In this document: in pieces, positions 9,639 to 20,952 of the stretch | How the letters are laid out: each line of letters opens with the position of its first letter | Position numbering within the stretch: the stretch's first letter is position 1 | From: Flaveria trinervia | Taxonomy: Eukaryota; Streptophyta; Magnoliopsida; Asterales; Asteraceae | Direction of reading: 5' to 3' | DNA length: 64,000 nt | Assembly (NCBI GenBank): GCA_025506515.1 | Contig: CM046451.1 | Location: 49,331,645 to 49,395,644, forward strand | Position numbers and translations under genes: made by a program | The notes under the pieces: generated by a model | The model's input: the letters and a program-made list of their open reading frames with translations, nothing else | Told to the model about the DNA's origin: nothing | The model's database searches: none

Positions 9639-12493
9639 ATGACTACTCCTTCTAATGACCCTCACAATACCAGTTCCTCAAGCAAGCCTCCGATGCTGGT
9701 TAGGACTGAGTATAACATATGGCAACGAAGGATGCTTCATCACCTGTCTGTTAACAGTTCAGGTTGTTGGACATCTATGGTACATGGCCACATAAGCCTA
9801 TGGTGAACAATCCGGAAACCAATCAAATGGTTCTGAAGAAAAAGGAACAATACTCAGATGAAGATCGAAACTGTTTGAGATTGATGCTAAAGCCCATGGA
9901 ATTCTGGCCATAGCACTGCCTAATGAAATCTATTCAGGGCTTATGCATCATGAAACTGTTCATGACCTCTGGAATGCACTGAAGGAACAATTCGGTGGAG
10001 CTGATGAGGTCTTAGCAAACAACAGAGAAATCCTCGCCCAACAATATGAGACATTCTCTCATAGAAAGGGTGAGACACTGACTCAACAGTTTGACCGTTT
10101 TTCCTGTTTGATCTCTGAGCTGAAAATGGTGAAATAGGAATACACCAACAGCCAGATAAATAACAGATTCCTCAGATCACTGCCTAAGAGATGGGACACA
10201 TACACTATTGTCCTACGCTCTAGTGCAAATCTGGATAGCCTATCTCTTACCCAACTTCATGGGAAACTGCTTACATTCGAAAGAGAGATAGAGCAGAAAA
10301 GGAAACTGTCATCATCAGGAAAGCTCACTGATGACTTTGTACCAGGGAACACTGCCTTGGTTGGTCATGAGTCAGAATATGCTGCATCTGAAAGCAATTA
10401 TGATTAGCATATTGATTTCTCTTCAAATAGTTCTGATCATGCATTTGTTGGTATTGATAGTCATTCTGGCAGTAATAGTGACAATCTATGCTTCATCATG
10501 GATGATCTGAAGGGAATTGCTGATGATGATTTAGAAGAGATGGATATTCTAAGCCAAATGGCCTTAGTTAATATCAGATCTTAGAAGTTCTACAAGAGAA
10601 CTGGCAGGAAATTTCCTGGACTCTCTGGCAAAACCAAAGTTGGTTTTGACGAAGAGTAAGTTGAGGTGTCATAAATGCCAAAGGCTTGGACACTTTGCAA
10701 GAGAATGTAGATCAACTGGATCTAACTCTTCTGTACCCTTTGTCACTTTTCCTGGCACTAGTCTACAAAACAGAGGGCAACATCCTGCTGGTTCTAGTCA
10801 TCAATCACACCCTGTATCTCCTGCATACTTTGTCCCCCAGGGTCCAATGTCATATCCTTTTCCCTGCTATTACTTGCCTCAGCCAAATCCGGTTCAAGCT
10901 CCAATTGCACAACAACCACATGCATTACCTGAACCTCAACCTTCCCATCTCATCAACAAACTCAACCTCAACAACACAGCTTTTTCCCCAGGAGTTGTTG
11001 ACTGGAACAGTTTACCAGATGATTTGTCTGGTCATGAACAACTGTTCTCTGGTGCTGGTCAACATGGTGGTGACAGTCCTTTTGGAAATCTAGCTCTTAT
11101 GGCTTTGGAGTCTGCTGATACTTCATCCTCTAATGCCTCTACACCACAGGTATCACAGGTATCCTCTGAGGCAAAAGCCAAACTATGTTCTGAAAAATGC
11201 ATAGCCGTATTTGCATCTATTAGAGAAGCAAATGTAGCTTTAATTAACAAGAACATTGAGCTAGAACAAACAATTTCCAAAAGCAAAGCTGAATTTGAGT
11301 CTGTGATAATGATAAGAATGATGAGATTTACAAAGTTAAATGCCAAATCACTGATGATAGGCTAGGGAAGAGATACTTCTAGAGAAGTACAGGGACCTCA
11401 AAGAAACACTTGCAACTACCCAGGTAGAGTGTGATCGATGGGTAAATTCTTGCAAGGGTTTTGAAATGCTTCTTAGTAAGCAATCTGCTTCCAATGTTAA
11501 GTTTGGCATTGGTTATAATCACACTGCTCCTCCTACAGACTTTACTCCCAGAGAAGAGGTAGAATCTGATGGTGAAAGCAATAACCAATCCTTTTCATCA
11601 TGTGATCTACTTTCTGATATAGCACCATCAGAAGTAGAAGTCAGCATTAATTCCTCTCAGAAACTATCAGCTGATGTTGATGGTTCAAATGCTCACACTC
11701 ACATGATCACAAAGTTGATCACTCCAGGTGATATTTCACAAAGTACTGAAAGAATGTCATAACACCTGGAGAACAAGCCCAAACTACTATATGTACTAAA
11801 GGAAAGAAAACTGCAAGTAGAAAAGGTGAGAAAACTACTAAGAAGATATCAAGAAAGCAGGTACTAAAGCAAAGAAAACTGCTAGTACTGATAGCAAACT
11901 GCTGAAGAACAAGTCTTCAGTAGTTTCATCTTCTTCAGCAGATGATCACCTTAAGATGAAGACAAAGCCATGTGAAATATGCAGCTTATTCAATCATCTT
12001 ACTGATGATTGCTGGTATAAAAAGGGCTCCAACTCAAACATAATGAAAACATTAAAGAGAAAATGGATAAAATGAAAACTGAGTTTGAAATCAATTTATA
12101 CCAGCAACATCAAAACTTGTAACCCCAAAATCCAAAAAGAATCCAAAAAAAGGGGTTTAATAGGCAACAGCTGAGGTTGCTCAAAGAGAGATGGTACAAC
12201 ACAGGAACCCATCCAACTCAAGCACTAATGTGTCTGATGAGCTGAAGGCTTTATCACAAAATCAGACACAACTTGTTATGATGGTTCAACATCTATTGGG
12301 GAGAGTCAACCAATTAGATGCTCCTGTGTTGAAACCACAGAGAAGAAATTCCATGCCAAAGGGATCTTCTTCTTCACCATCTCCATCCCCTCAGGCTGTT
12401 ATTCATAGCAAGTCTGTTAGTTTACCATCTGTTGATGTGAATAGACCCAAAACCAAAAATAATTGGGTCTCAAAACTAACTAATTGTTTATGA
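9639..12493 (+). pseudogene. gag: Copia C gag, broken by several frameshifts
   Basis: The start at 9639 gives MTTPSNDPHNTSSSSKPPM. The UBN2-type Gag core (HDLWNALKEQFGG; ETLTQQFDRFSCLISELK) lies at 9940-10330. A CCHC knuckle is at 10667-10708 (CHKCQRLGHFAREC). A Pro/Gln/Ser-rich stretch (to 11100), the LCSEKC segment (about 11190), a coiled coil and a second CCHC at 11971-12012 (CEICSLFNHLTDDC) follow. The frame ends KLTNCL then TGA at 12491-12493. Stops near 9806 and 10137 and frameshifts near 11365 and 11760 break it. A GT donor-like site in phase 0 is at 11159. Pol continues in the same frame right after the TGA, so stop readthrough is an alternative to splicing for making Gag-Pol. Confidence 0.85.
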
Positions 12494-12499
12494 TTGCAG
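11159..12499 (+). other. Predicted intron across the copia C gag-pol junction
   Basis: The donor CACAG/GTATCC (GT at 11159) is phase 0; a second CAG/GTATC nine bases upstream (11150) is also phase 0. The acceptor ACTAATTGTTTATGATTGCAG/GG (AG at 12498-12499) has a CTAAT branch-point match 15-19 nt upstream, and the exon is phase 0 into IWYVDSGG. The Gag stop TGA lies only 6 nt before the acceptor end. Length is 1341 nt. The donor is weaker than in A and B. Use of the site is inferred. Confidence 0.4.
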
Positions 12500-15400
12500 G
12501 GTTCTTCAACATGCCAAAGTAGCATTTGGTATGTAGACAGTGGGGGATCTATGCATATGACAGGAACAGCTCTCTTCTTCATGACTACTCTTAAGGAAAG
12601 AAGGGGTTTGTTTCTTTTGGCAATGATGCTAAGGGTTACATCATTGGAAAAGGCTTTGTCTCCAATGGAGAAATAAAGTTTGATGATGTTAATCATGTGG
12701 AAAATCTCAAGTACAATCTCTTGAGTGTCAGTCAAATGTGTGATAAAGGCCATGTTGCTCTTTTCACCAGTCAGAACTACAGGATTCTGTCATCCAAAGT
12801 TCTGAATTTGATTGATAAGGTATTGGATGATCACACTCTCCTGAGGGCCAACAGGACAGGTTGAGTGTATGCCTTAGATCTTTCCAAGAAAATAGATCTC
12901 AGAGGCCATCCTTGCCTATTTTCCAAAGCCTCTCCTCAGGAATCTAAACTGTGGCACAGAAGGCTGGGTCATGTTAATTTCAAAAACATGAATCAGCTGA
13001 TCCACAATAGTTTAGTGAGAGGCTTACGAATAAAGGAGTTCCACTGTGATGAAACTTGCACTGCTTGTTTAAAAGGAAAACAACACAAAGTCTCATTCCC
13101 TCCTATTGAAGAGCCTAAGTCCACTGCCTGCTTGCAATTACTGCATATGGATCTATTTGGTCCTGTGAGAGTGATGAGCATGGCAAAGAAGAAATCCTGT
13201 CTGGTAATTATGGATTATTACTCCAGATTTGTATGGACTTTCTTTCTGTATTCAAAGGATGAGGTTGCTCAGAAGATTATCAACTTTGTGTTGTATGTTG
13301 AGAAGCAGTATTCCCTTTCAGTCAAGTGTATACGAGTGACAATGGAACTAATTCAGAAACCATACACTTGATGAATTTTATCTTTCAAAGGGAATCAAAA
13401 GGCAGTTTGGCATCCCAAGGACTCCAGAACAAAATGGAGTAGTGGAGAGAAAGAACAGGACCCTAATTGAAGCTGCAAGGTCTATGTTGGCTGACTCTAG
13501 TTTGCCACTGACCTTTTGGGCTGAAGCTGTTAACACAGCTTGCTATGTGTAGAATAGAGCCTTAGTAAATCAGAGGTTGATGAAGACTCCATATGAAGTT
13601 CTACATCACTTGGCACCTCTCATTTCATTTTTCAAAGCATTTGGGTGTCCTTGTTTTATTCTCAACACAAAGGATCAACTCCAAAAATTTGATCCTAAGG
13701 TGGATGCAGGGTATTTTTTGGTTATTCATCTACTTGCAAAGCATACAGAGTCTTCAACTGCAGAACAAAGATAGTTGAAGAGACTTTGCATGTGAAGTTT
13801 AATGAATTTCCAATGAACAAGATTCCATAAAACCCTGTGGAGTTGTTTGATTTGGACATACTACAATATGTTCCTTATCAACCTCCAGTTGTTGCAGACC
13901 ATGTGGATAAATCATCTTCTGCAGCATGTCTTCCACCTGGTGGTATTGATGATGATGATGATAATATCAATACTCACCTTTTCAAGTTTAGTGACCAACT
14001 GCCTGAGTCTGCTAAACTTGATGTTCCTGTAGCTTCAGCAGTTCCATCCACAACAAATGCTGATGAGTTCTAATTCCTCTACATCTTTTGAGTTACCATC
14101 AAATTCTTGGTTTCAAGAGTCTGCATCAACATCTGCTGCTGCTGAAGGTTCTACAAACACTTGCACAGATATCATTGTTTATCAAGAGCTAAAGATCATC
14201 TAATGTCTCAAATCATTGGTGATATCAATGCTGGAGTTTCAACAAGAAGTCAATTGTCTAACTTCTGCTTCTATGCTCTCTCATCAGTCAGCTAGAGCGA
14301 AAGAACTATCATATTGCTTTAAGAGACAATGGATGGTTGAAGCCATGTAGCTTGAGCTATTTCAGTTCAAGAAACAGCAAGTTTGGAACTGGTTCCTCTA
14401 CCCCCAGGTAAGTGTGCAATAGGCACTAAATGGGTGTTTAGGAATAAAACTGATGAAAATGGGCTTATTGTTAAAAACAAGGCTAGACGGTTGTACAGGG
14501 GTTCTCACAAGAAGAAGGTATTGATTATGATGAAACCTTTGCCCCTGTAGCCAGACTAGAGGCAATTAGATTGTTTTTAGCCTATGCTGCATTCCACCAT
14601 CTCAAAGTTTTTCAAATGGATGTCAAAAGTGCATTTTTATATGGCAAAATAAAAGAAGAAGTTTATGCGTGTCAACCACCAGGTTTTGAGGACAATAAAC
14701 ATCCTGAATGGGTGTATAAACTTGATAAGGCTCTTTATGGGTTGAAACAAGCTCCTAGAGCCTGGTATGAGACACTTTCCACTTTTCTTCTCAAGAATTT
14801 TCACTAGAGGCTCCATAGATAAAACTTTGTTTATTAAGAAGGTGGATCAACATAAGCTACTTGTTCAAATTTATGTTGATGATATTATTTTTGCATCCTC
14901 TGATCCCCAGTTGTGTGATGATTTTACCAAATTAATGAAAAAGAGGCTTGAAATGAGTGCAATGGGAGAATTACAGTTCTTTCTAGTTTGTAGATCAAAC
15001 AAAAGGCTGATAGAACCTTTATTCATCGTCCAAATATACAAAAGATCTTTTGAATAAGTTCGATTTACAAAATTGTAAGCCCTGTTCTACTCCCATGTGC
15101 AACACCACACAACTGGATGCGGATCAGAAAGGTAAAGCTGTTGATGAAACACTTTACAGATGTATGATTGGGTCCTTGATGTACTTAACAGCTTCTAGAC
15201 CAGATATCATGTTTGCTACTTGTGTGTGTGCTAGATTTCAGGCTGCTCCTAAAGAGTCTCATTTGATTGCAGTCAAGAGGATCTTTAGATATTTGCAAGG
15301 TACACAATCTCTAGGTTTATGGTATTCCACTAGACACTCTTGCAAATTAGTTGCTTTTTCAGATAGTGACTATACAGGGTGCAAGTTAACTAGAAAGTCA

Positions 15401-15814
15401 ACTTCTGGTGGATGTCAATTCCTAGGCAACTGTTTGATTTCTTGGCAGAGTAATAAACAAACATCTATTGCTACATCCACTACTGAAGCAGAGTACATTG
15501 CAGCTGCAAGTTGTACTTCTCAGGTACTCTGGCTTTAGAACCAACTTTTGGATTATGGCATTACAGAGACTAAGACTCCATTATTAATGGATAGTGCTTT
15601 AGCTCTGTGCACTGTCAAAAATCCAGTCCAGCACTCTAGGACCAAACATATAGAGATCAGACATCATTTTATTAGGGATTGTTTTGAAAAAGGTCTGATT
15701 GATACTAAGTTTGTGCCTAGTGCTGATGAGCTTGCAGACATTTTTACTAAGCCTTTGGATAGTTCAACTTTCCAAAACCTAGTGTTAAGGCTTGGTATGC
15801 TACAGCTAGAATAA
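12500..15814 (+). pseudogene. pol: Copia C pol (protease, integrase, RT, RNase H), broken
   Basis: The protease WYVDSGGSMHMTG begins at 12527. The pre-integrase domain (LWHRRLGHVNFKNM; CTACLKGKQHK) is at 12950-13090, and the integrase core (LLHMDLFGP, then NGVVERKNRTLIEAAR near 13434-13483) follows. The reverse transcriptase has FQMDVKSAFLYG and an intact YVDD at 14872-14883. RNase H has AFSDSDYTGCK and STTEAEYIAA, and the product ends at 15812-15814 after ADIFTKPLDSSTFQNLVLRLGM. Frameshifts occur around 12676, 13370, 13774, 14800 and 15057, and stops near 13549 and 15538. Catalytic residues of RT and RNase H are kept. Confidence 0.9.
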
Positions 15815-16440
15815 GTGATAACTACTGATGATCTCAGTATATAAGTACTGATGATCATTAGTACCATATCACATATAGTACTGATTCTGTTAAAATAACT
15901 GATAAAGTTACAACTACTGATGTCAGTAAAAACAGATAAGTACTGATGTCCTATGAAACAACTGAAAACAGCTAAAAGGCTGATGAGTAAGTGTTGAGGA
16001 CAGTATGAAACAGCTGAAAGGCTATGAATTGACGAAAACTACTGATGAGAACTTTCTCCTCAGTTGTTTCTACAACTGTTGTTTCATCCTAAACAACTGA
16101 TGACAAAACTATGTCTTCAGTAGTTTCACAACACTGATGACTAACACCAAGTCATCAGTTGTTTACAACAACTGATGACAAACCATGTCTTCAGTAGTTT
16201 CACAACTACTGATGACTAATACCAAGTTATCAGTTGTTTACAACACCTGAAGACCAAACCATGTCTTCAGTTGTTTTCAAACATCTGACGTCAAAACCAT
16301 GGTTTTCAGTAGTTTTATAACTGCCGATGCCTAAAACTAAGACTTCAGTTGTTTCAACTTCTGAAAGGGTAATACCATGTCATCAGTATTTACAACTACT
16401 GATGACTAACACCAAACCCTTCAGTCGTTTTCTAACCCTT
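15815..16440 (+). repeat. Palindrome-rich spacer between pol and aORF of copia C
   Basis: There is no gene here. It is filled with degenerate ACTACTGATGA / TCATCAGTTGTT motifs in both orientations. The clearest is a 29-nt perfect hairpin at 16151-16179 with 13-bp arms (GTCATCAGTTGTT and its complement) around TAC. The same motif class recurs in the LTRs of C. Confidence 0.85.
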
Positions 16441-16443
16441 ACC

Positions 16444-16452
16444 CTATAAATA
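16444..16452 (+). promoter_or_regulatory. Possible internal TATA box upstream of the copia C aORF
   Basis: CTATAAATA lies 75 bp before the ATG at 16527, followed by a CT-rich, AUG-free stretch that resembles a plant 5' UTR. It could drive a separate aORF transcript. No equivalent TATA is evident in B or E, so it may be chance. Confidence 0.35.
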
Positions 16453-16526
16453 CCCAATACCTAAGCCTTCAGCGCTTCATCCTCTCCAAACCTAACATTC
16501 AAATCTCCGAAACTTCTCTCTCATTA

Positions 16527-19500
16527 ATGGCGACCATGTAGCTCAAACCACGCCATCACTGTGTTGCCTACCTCACAAAATCACCTTTCTGGACAAAGTT
16601 TGACAACGCCATTGTTCTAATGGTCTAATCTCCCTACCAAACGGCCTTCCTTCTAAATCCCACCATTCATGTCGAATCCTTACACCAGTTTTGGATGAAC
16701 GTCACCCTTCTAACTGGGGAGAACAACACCGAGTCTCTCCAGTCATTCGTCAGCAATCATCAAGTGGTCATCACTCCGGAAGTCATTCGCCAAACCCTTA
16801 ACTTGGATGATGCCACTTTCCCCGTTGGGTATCCAAAGGGCACAACTGATTTATCCTTTGCCCACCATGGATATCAGGGAAACCTCAGTGCCTCTACCCT
16901 CCTGAAGAAGCATTTCCATGATGCAGAACGTCTTATCTTTCACATGGTTAATGTTTGCTTATCTCCTAAGACATCCTCTTGGGATCAAATGTCTACCAGG
17001 TGGCAGCAGGTACTATTCTCTATCCTTGAGCAACAAGACTTAAACTTTTCTGAAAATTTTTTCTTGAACTTAAGGATATGGCCTCAAACCTCTTTCTAAT
17101 CGATGGATATTATATCCTCGGTTCATTACGGCCATCATAGAGAATCAGCTGAAGCTGAGGGACTTGTTGGCCTTGTAGTCCCTGCAACGGCTGTATTGCC
17201 TGAAGTATACTCCAGGCACAACTCTGACCACACACTGAAACAGGCTGCCAAACTACGAAAACCCACGCAGTTGGAACCCACAACCACCACCTCCAGATCC
17301 AAAGTCCCCACCAAACCTAAATCCGAAAAGCCAAAACGGCTACTCAGGGAGATGAGTCCCCTGAGGATGCCCCTGTACCACAACACCGGAAGCATATACT
17401 GGTATTAACCCCCCAGTTGTGTCAAAGACTCAACCTGCCAAAGCCGCACAGGTATCCTCTCAACAGGATCCTGTTGCAACTAATATTGGGACCCACACTG
17501 CTGGAACCTATCTCACTTGAGAGGGTTACCATTGAAGCGCACCATTCACCCCGGGTGCAATCTGCTTCTACCCAATCACCCCATGCAACCGCCACCCAAA
17601 GTCCTACATTAATTGTTGCACAAGTGCTGAGTGAGTTGCACTCCTCACCCCCTCCCCAGATACCAATTACAACTGGGCATACCTCTACCATTGAGGGGGA
17701 GGATCCAAGTGCATGTGTTAACCCACAGCATATAGTTACAATGTTCCATTTCCTAGTGTAGAAAAGGAGATCAGAACTTCTGGTGAGGCTGCCACTTATC
17801 CTGCTTCAGCATATGATCAGGATGTAGTTGGTACCATTACTAAGACCTTACCACAGGCAACTGCTGATGAAGGACATAGTCCTGAGGCAGGAATCCGCAG
17901 TTCCAAGACAAAGGGGCACATGCTACAACTGATAACACTCAGTGCATGTTCATCCTGATTCTATCAGGTGGTCAGGTGATTCAGAAACCACTAATGATGA
18001 CCTGGGCTTCTTTTACGATGTATTAGCCCAAAAAACCATCCTAGAAGAGGAGGTGAGCAGACTCAAAGAGCTGCTTGCCAAAACTTCTGCGGATCAAAGA
18101 CCATCTGCCTCTCAAACCCCACAGATGGCACCTTTATCTGAAGGTCTCCTAAACACAGCGCCATTCCTAATTCTCAGTCACCTGCCTCTGCTTCTGGCAC
18201 TATTTCTCAGGAACAGAACCCCCCTGAGCAAATAGCTGCTATCTTCCAAAATTCCCTACCTCTCATCACACCTACAATCACTGATATAGTGATCAAAACC
18301 ATTGATGAGAGGCTTTCCTCAGTAATACAACCCTTAATAGAGGAAGTTGTGGGCAAAAAGCTTTCTGACAATCAAACCCTTGCAACCAATGTAACCAAAA
18401 AAGGGGAGATTCAGTCAGTGAAAGCAAAAAGAAAGAGGAGTGCAGAGAGGAAAGAGAAAGAGAAAGAAACAGAAGTGACAGAAGTGGAAAAAGAGAAGGA
18501 GTTGGTTGTGGAGACTGAAAAAGAGAAGGGGAAGGAAGCTGACATGGAGAAATCAAAGAAAAGAAAGAATGAGAAGGAGACTGCCTTGGAGCTGATGGTA
18601 AAAGAGACTGATGCTAAACACAACAGATCAATGGATAACATCATTGATCAGTTGTTTAGGCAAGGCTATGACACTGACAAACTTGACTCTGAGATCAGAA
18701 GATTAGAGATTGGAGAAATCCAAAACAAATGGGCAAGTTATGATGTGTTAGAAAGAGAAAGGCTGGAGATCATGATCAGATTTATAGCAAAATATCTTGG
18801 AAGATCAATGATCGAAATCAAGGCTTGGTCCAGGGACAGCATCTTGGCAATAACCACCAAGATCTGTTCGTCTAAAGTATACACTAAAGGATTAGTTATT
18901 GAAGCTTTGAATGAAGCTGGTGCTGGGAGCAGGACTGAACTAGCCAAGCAATCTAAAGCCACACTCACTTCCAAAATGCTAGAACAGCCTGTCAACATTC
19001 CCACACCTAAACCACCAAGACAACAACCCACCAAACCAACTCCCTTTCCCTCAAAACCATAGCCGATGATGTACCCCAGAAGAAGAAGAGAAGGGTATTG
19101 AGGCTAGAAGATGATGAAGAAGATGATGATGAAGATGAAGATAGGTTGCCACTCTAAGCTGTTATACAGTTGCCGAAGGCCACAAGTCACTCTCCAACAA
19201 TTACTCCTGAAACTCAAAGACAAATTGTGAAAGTGAAGCTAGAAGAAGACGAGCTTCACAAACAACACGATAAGGAATTGTTGACGAGGGTTGACAAAGC
19301 ATATGAAGCCACATCTTCTATCATCAACATGAAGAAGCATGCTCTCAGATTATACACTCTTAAGCATACATTTCAATATCAAAAGGAGAGAGTGAGGATG
19401 TGGCCTGATCCCAGGGTGTCTCACAGGATTCACAAGAAAAACATTCCACAGAGATACATTGGCCAGGTGAAAAAAATTGTAGATGAAGTGATATCCCTGG

Positions 19501-19862
19501 TCTTTGTAGTATCACCCTGGGAAATCCTAGAAGACTTCAAGAAAGCTTATAAAGCTAAACAAACCCCACAGAAGATGCTTGAAAATAAAATGGTGAAAAA
19601 GGGGTTAGTTTATAAGAGGCTTGAAGAAGTCAGAAAGAATGAGCTCTAGTTGTTTCTAGAGGGTAATCACCCTGATGAATTTTCTTATAGAATAATAACA
19701 ACTGTGGAGCTAAAGAATGGGAAACAGGTCAAATCCCTATCTGAGTACTATGGGCCTAAATCATTATTTGAAGGAGGTGCTGAAGAGCTGACCATGGAGG
19801 AACAAATTACCTTCCTTAAGGCCTACACAAGAGAGTCATACAGACTCATAGTGGGGAAGTAG
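16527..19862 (+). pseudogene. Copia C additional ORF (aORF) downstream of pol, unknown function
   Basis: It starts at 16527 (MATM) with a stop at codon 5. Blocks follow in several frames. A globular N-terminal part at 16695-17100 (VVITPEVIRQTLNLDD, GYQGNLSASTLLKKH, FHMVNVCLSPKTSSWDQM) matches the aORFs of E and B. A Pro/Thr/Gln-rich region is at 17240-18235, a Lys/Glu-rich coiled coil with basic KRKR runs at 18410-18600, and a helical domain (DSEIRRLEIGEIQNKWASYDVL ...) at 18620-18960. The C-terminal part at 19170-19862 contains MWPDPRVSHRIHKKN and ELKNGKQVKSLSEYY. Similar ORFs are known in some plant Sireviruses, where an envelope-like role has been suggested but not shown. I see no clear signal peptide or transmembrane segment. 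Confidence 0.7.
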
Positions 19863-20070
19863 ATATCATGGATGGGGTAACAACTCTATGTCCAGTTCCC
19901 CAAGACAGAGTTCCCATTCATACTTTACCAAACAGATCATTGAGACTTCTTCCCAGGCCTGTGCTTAAAAGGGTCACTTCTGAGCTGATCTAGAAGACAA
20001 AAAGACCAATCCTTCTGTCATAATAAGTGGGACATCTTCAATAAGTTTAGAGGTTTTGGCTGCATTGGTT

Positions 20071-20081
20071 CAGGGGGAGTT
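20071..20081 (+). other. Polypurine tract of copia C
   Basis: CAGGGGGAGTT ends directly before the TG of the 3' LTR at 20082, as required for plus-strand priming. Confidence 0.9.
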
Positions 20082-20947
20082 TGTTGGACCAAAAGAACCA
20101 ATGAGCCTGATCAGAAAAACCTCTAAGTCCCACAGACATCACAACAACTGCTGAAAACTTGATCAGCTGTTTGACAAAGTCTGAAGATCAACAGATGAAG
20201 ACTAAAGTACTGAAGATTCAACAGCTGAAGACTAAAGTACTGAAGACTTCAACAGCTGAAGACTAAAGTACTGAAGACTTCAACAGTTGAAGACTAAAGT
20301 ACTGAAGACTTCAACAGCTGAAGACTAAAGTACTGAAGACTTTAACAGCTGAAGACCAAAGTCTGAAGATCAACAGCTGAAGTACAGAGACTGAAGACAT
20401 TAGCTAATGACAACAGCTGAAGTTCAAGTACAAGTACTGAACCCTTCATAGTTTGTTACAACAGCTGAAGAAGCATTCTTCAGTTGTTGTGATGGTTTCC
20501 TTTCAGTAGTTTTCTTTTTGTTTCAGTATTTGTAAAACGACTGAAGAGCATGTTCTTCAGTCGTTGTAGTTTCAGTAGTTTTCTTTTCAGTAGTTGTAGT
20601 GATAGTTAACACTTAGCATTTTTGTAAGAAGATGTCAGCTGTTTGACATCTTCAGTAGTTGTGTTAACTATTAGTAGTTTGAATAAATTCTGTTAGATGT
20701 CACTATCAAGTGACATCAGCAGACGTCACATCTCCTATATAAGAGGTGTTGACCTAATTGTATGTGTGACATTCTGTTACCACGAAAGCGAATATTAAAT
20801 GAAATATATTTTGCAGAATTCTTTCTGTCGATAACCGTTTGTTCTTACCTTGAATATCTTTTGTGTTCTTGTGAATTGGCTAATTCATTGTTTGTTCTCC
20901 ACTACTGTACTCTCAAATCAATCAAACGTAGATCACTGATCCTAATA
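20082..20947 (+). repeat. 3' LTR of copia C
   Basis: This 866-bp LTR begins TGTTGGACC and ends CCTAATA, where the 5' LTR has CTTAACA, so the terminal CA has mutated to TA. It differs from the 5' LTR mainly by about three additional copies of a 31-bp unit (AAGTACTGAAGACTTCAACA core) at 20190-20360, plus scattered substitutions. Confidence 0.95.
20190..20360 (+). repeat. 31-bp variable tandem repeat inside the 3' LTR of copia C
   Basis: About five copies of a 31-bp unit (GACTAAAGTACTGAAG followed by ACTTCAACAGCTGAA) are present here; the 5' LTR has about two. The size difference between the LTRs (94 bp) equals three units. Confidence 0.9.
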
Positions 20948-20952
20948 GAAAC
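20948..20952 (+). repeat. Target site duplication (right) of element C
   Basis: GAAAC, identical to 8634-8638, follows the 3' LTR. Element B resumes right after it. Confidence 0.95.

Larger units (their letters stand above)
8639..20947 (+). mobile_element. Copia element C (Sirevirus-like), complete, 12.3 kb
   Basis: This is a full-length plus-strand Ty1/copia element with LTRs of 772 and 866 bp, a tRNA-iMet PBS, gag (9639-12493), pol (12500-15814), a palindrome-rich spacer, an aORF region (16527-19862), a polypurine tract and the 5-bp target duplication GAAAC. The order protease, integrase, reverse transcriptase, RNase H is that of copia. The long Gag and the 4.2 kb between pol and the 3' LTR place it with the Sirevirus/Maximus group. 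It is defective through frameshifts and stops in every ORF. Confidence 0.95.

Noticed and set aside
18410..18600. A nuclear cellular protein gene suggested by the Lys/Glu-rich open frame
   Set aside because: It lies inside element C between pol and the polypurine tract and is part of the aORF region.
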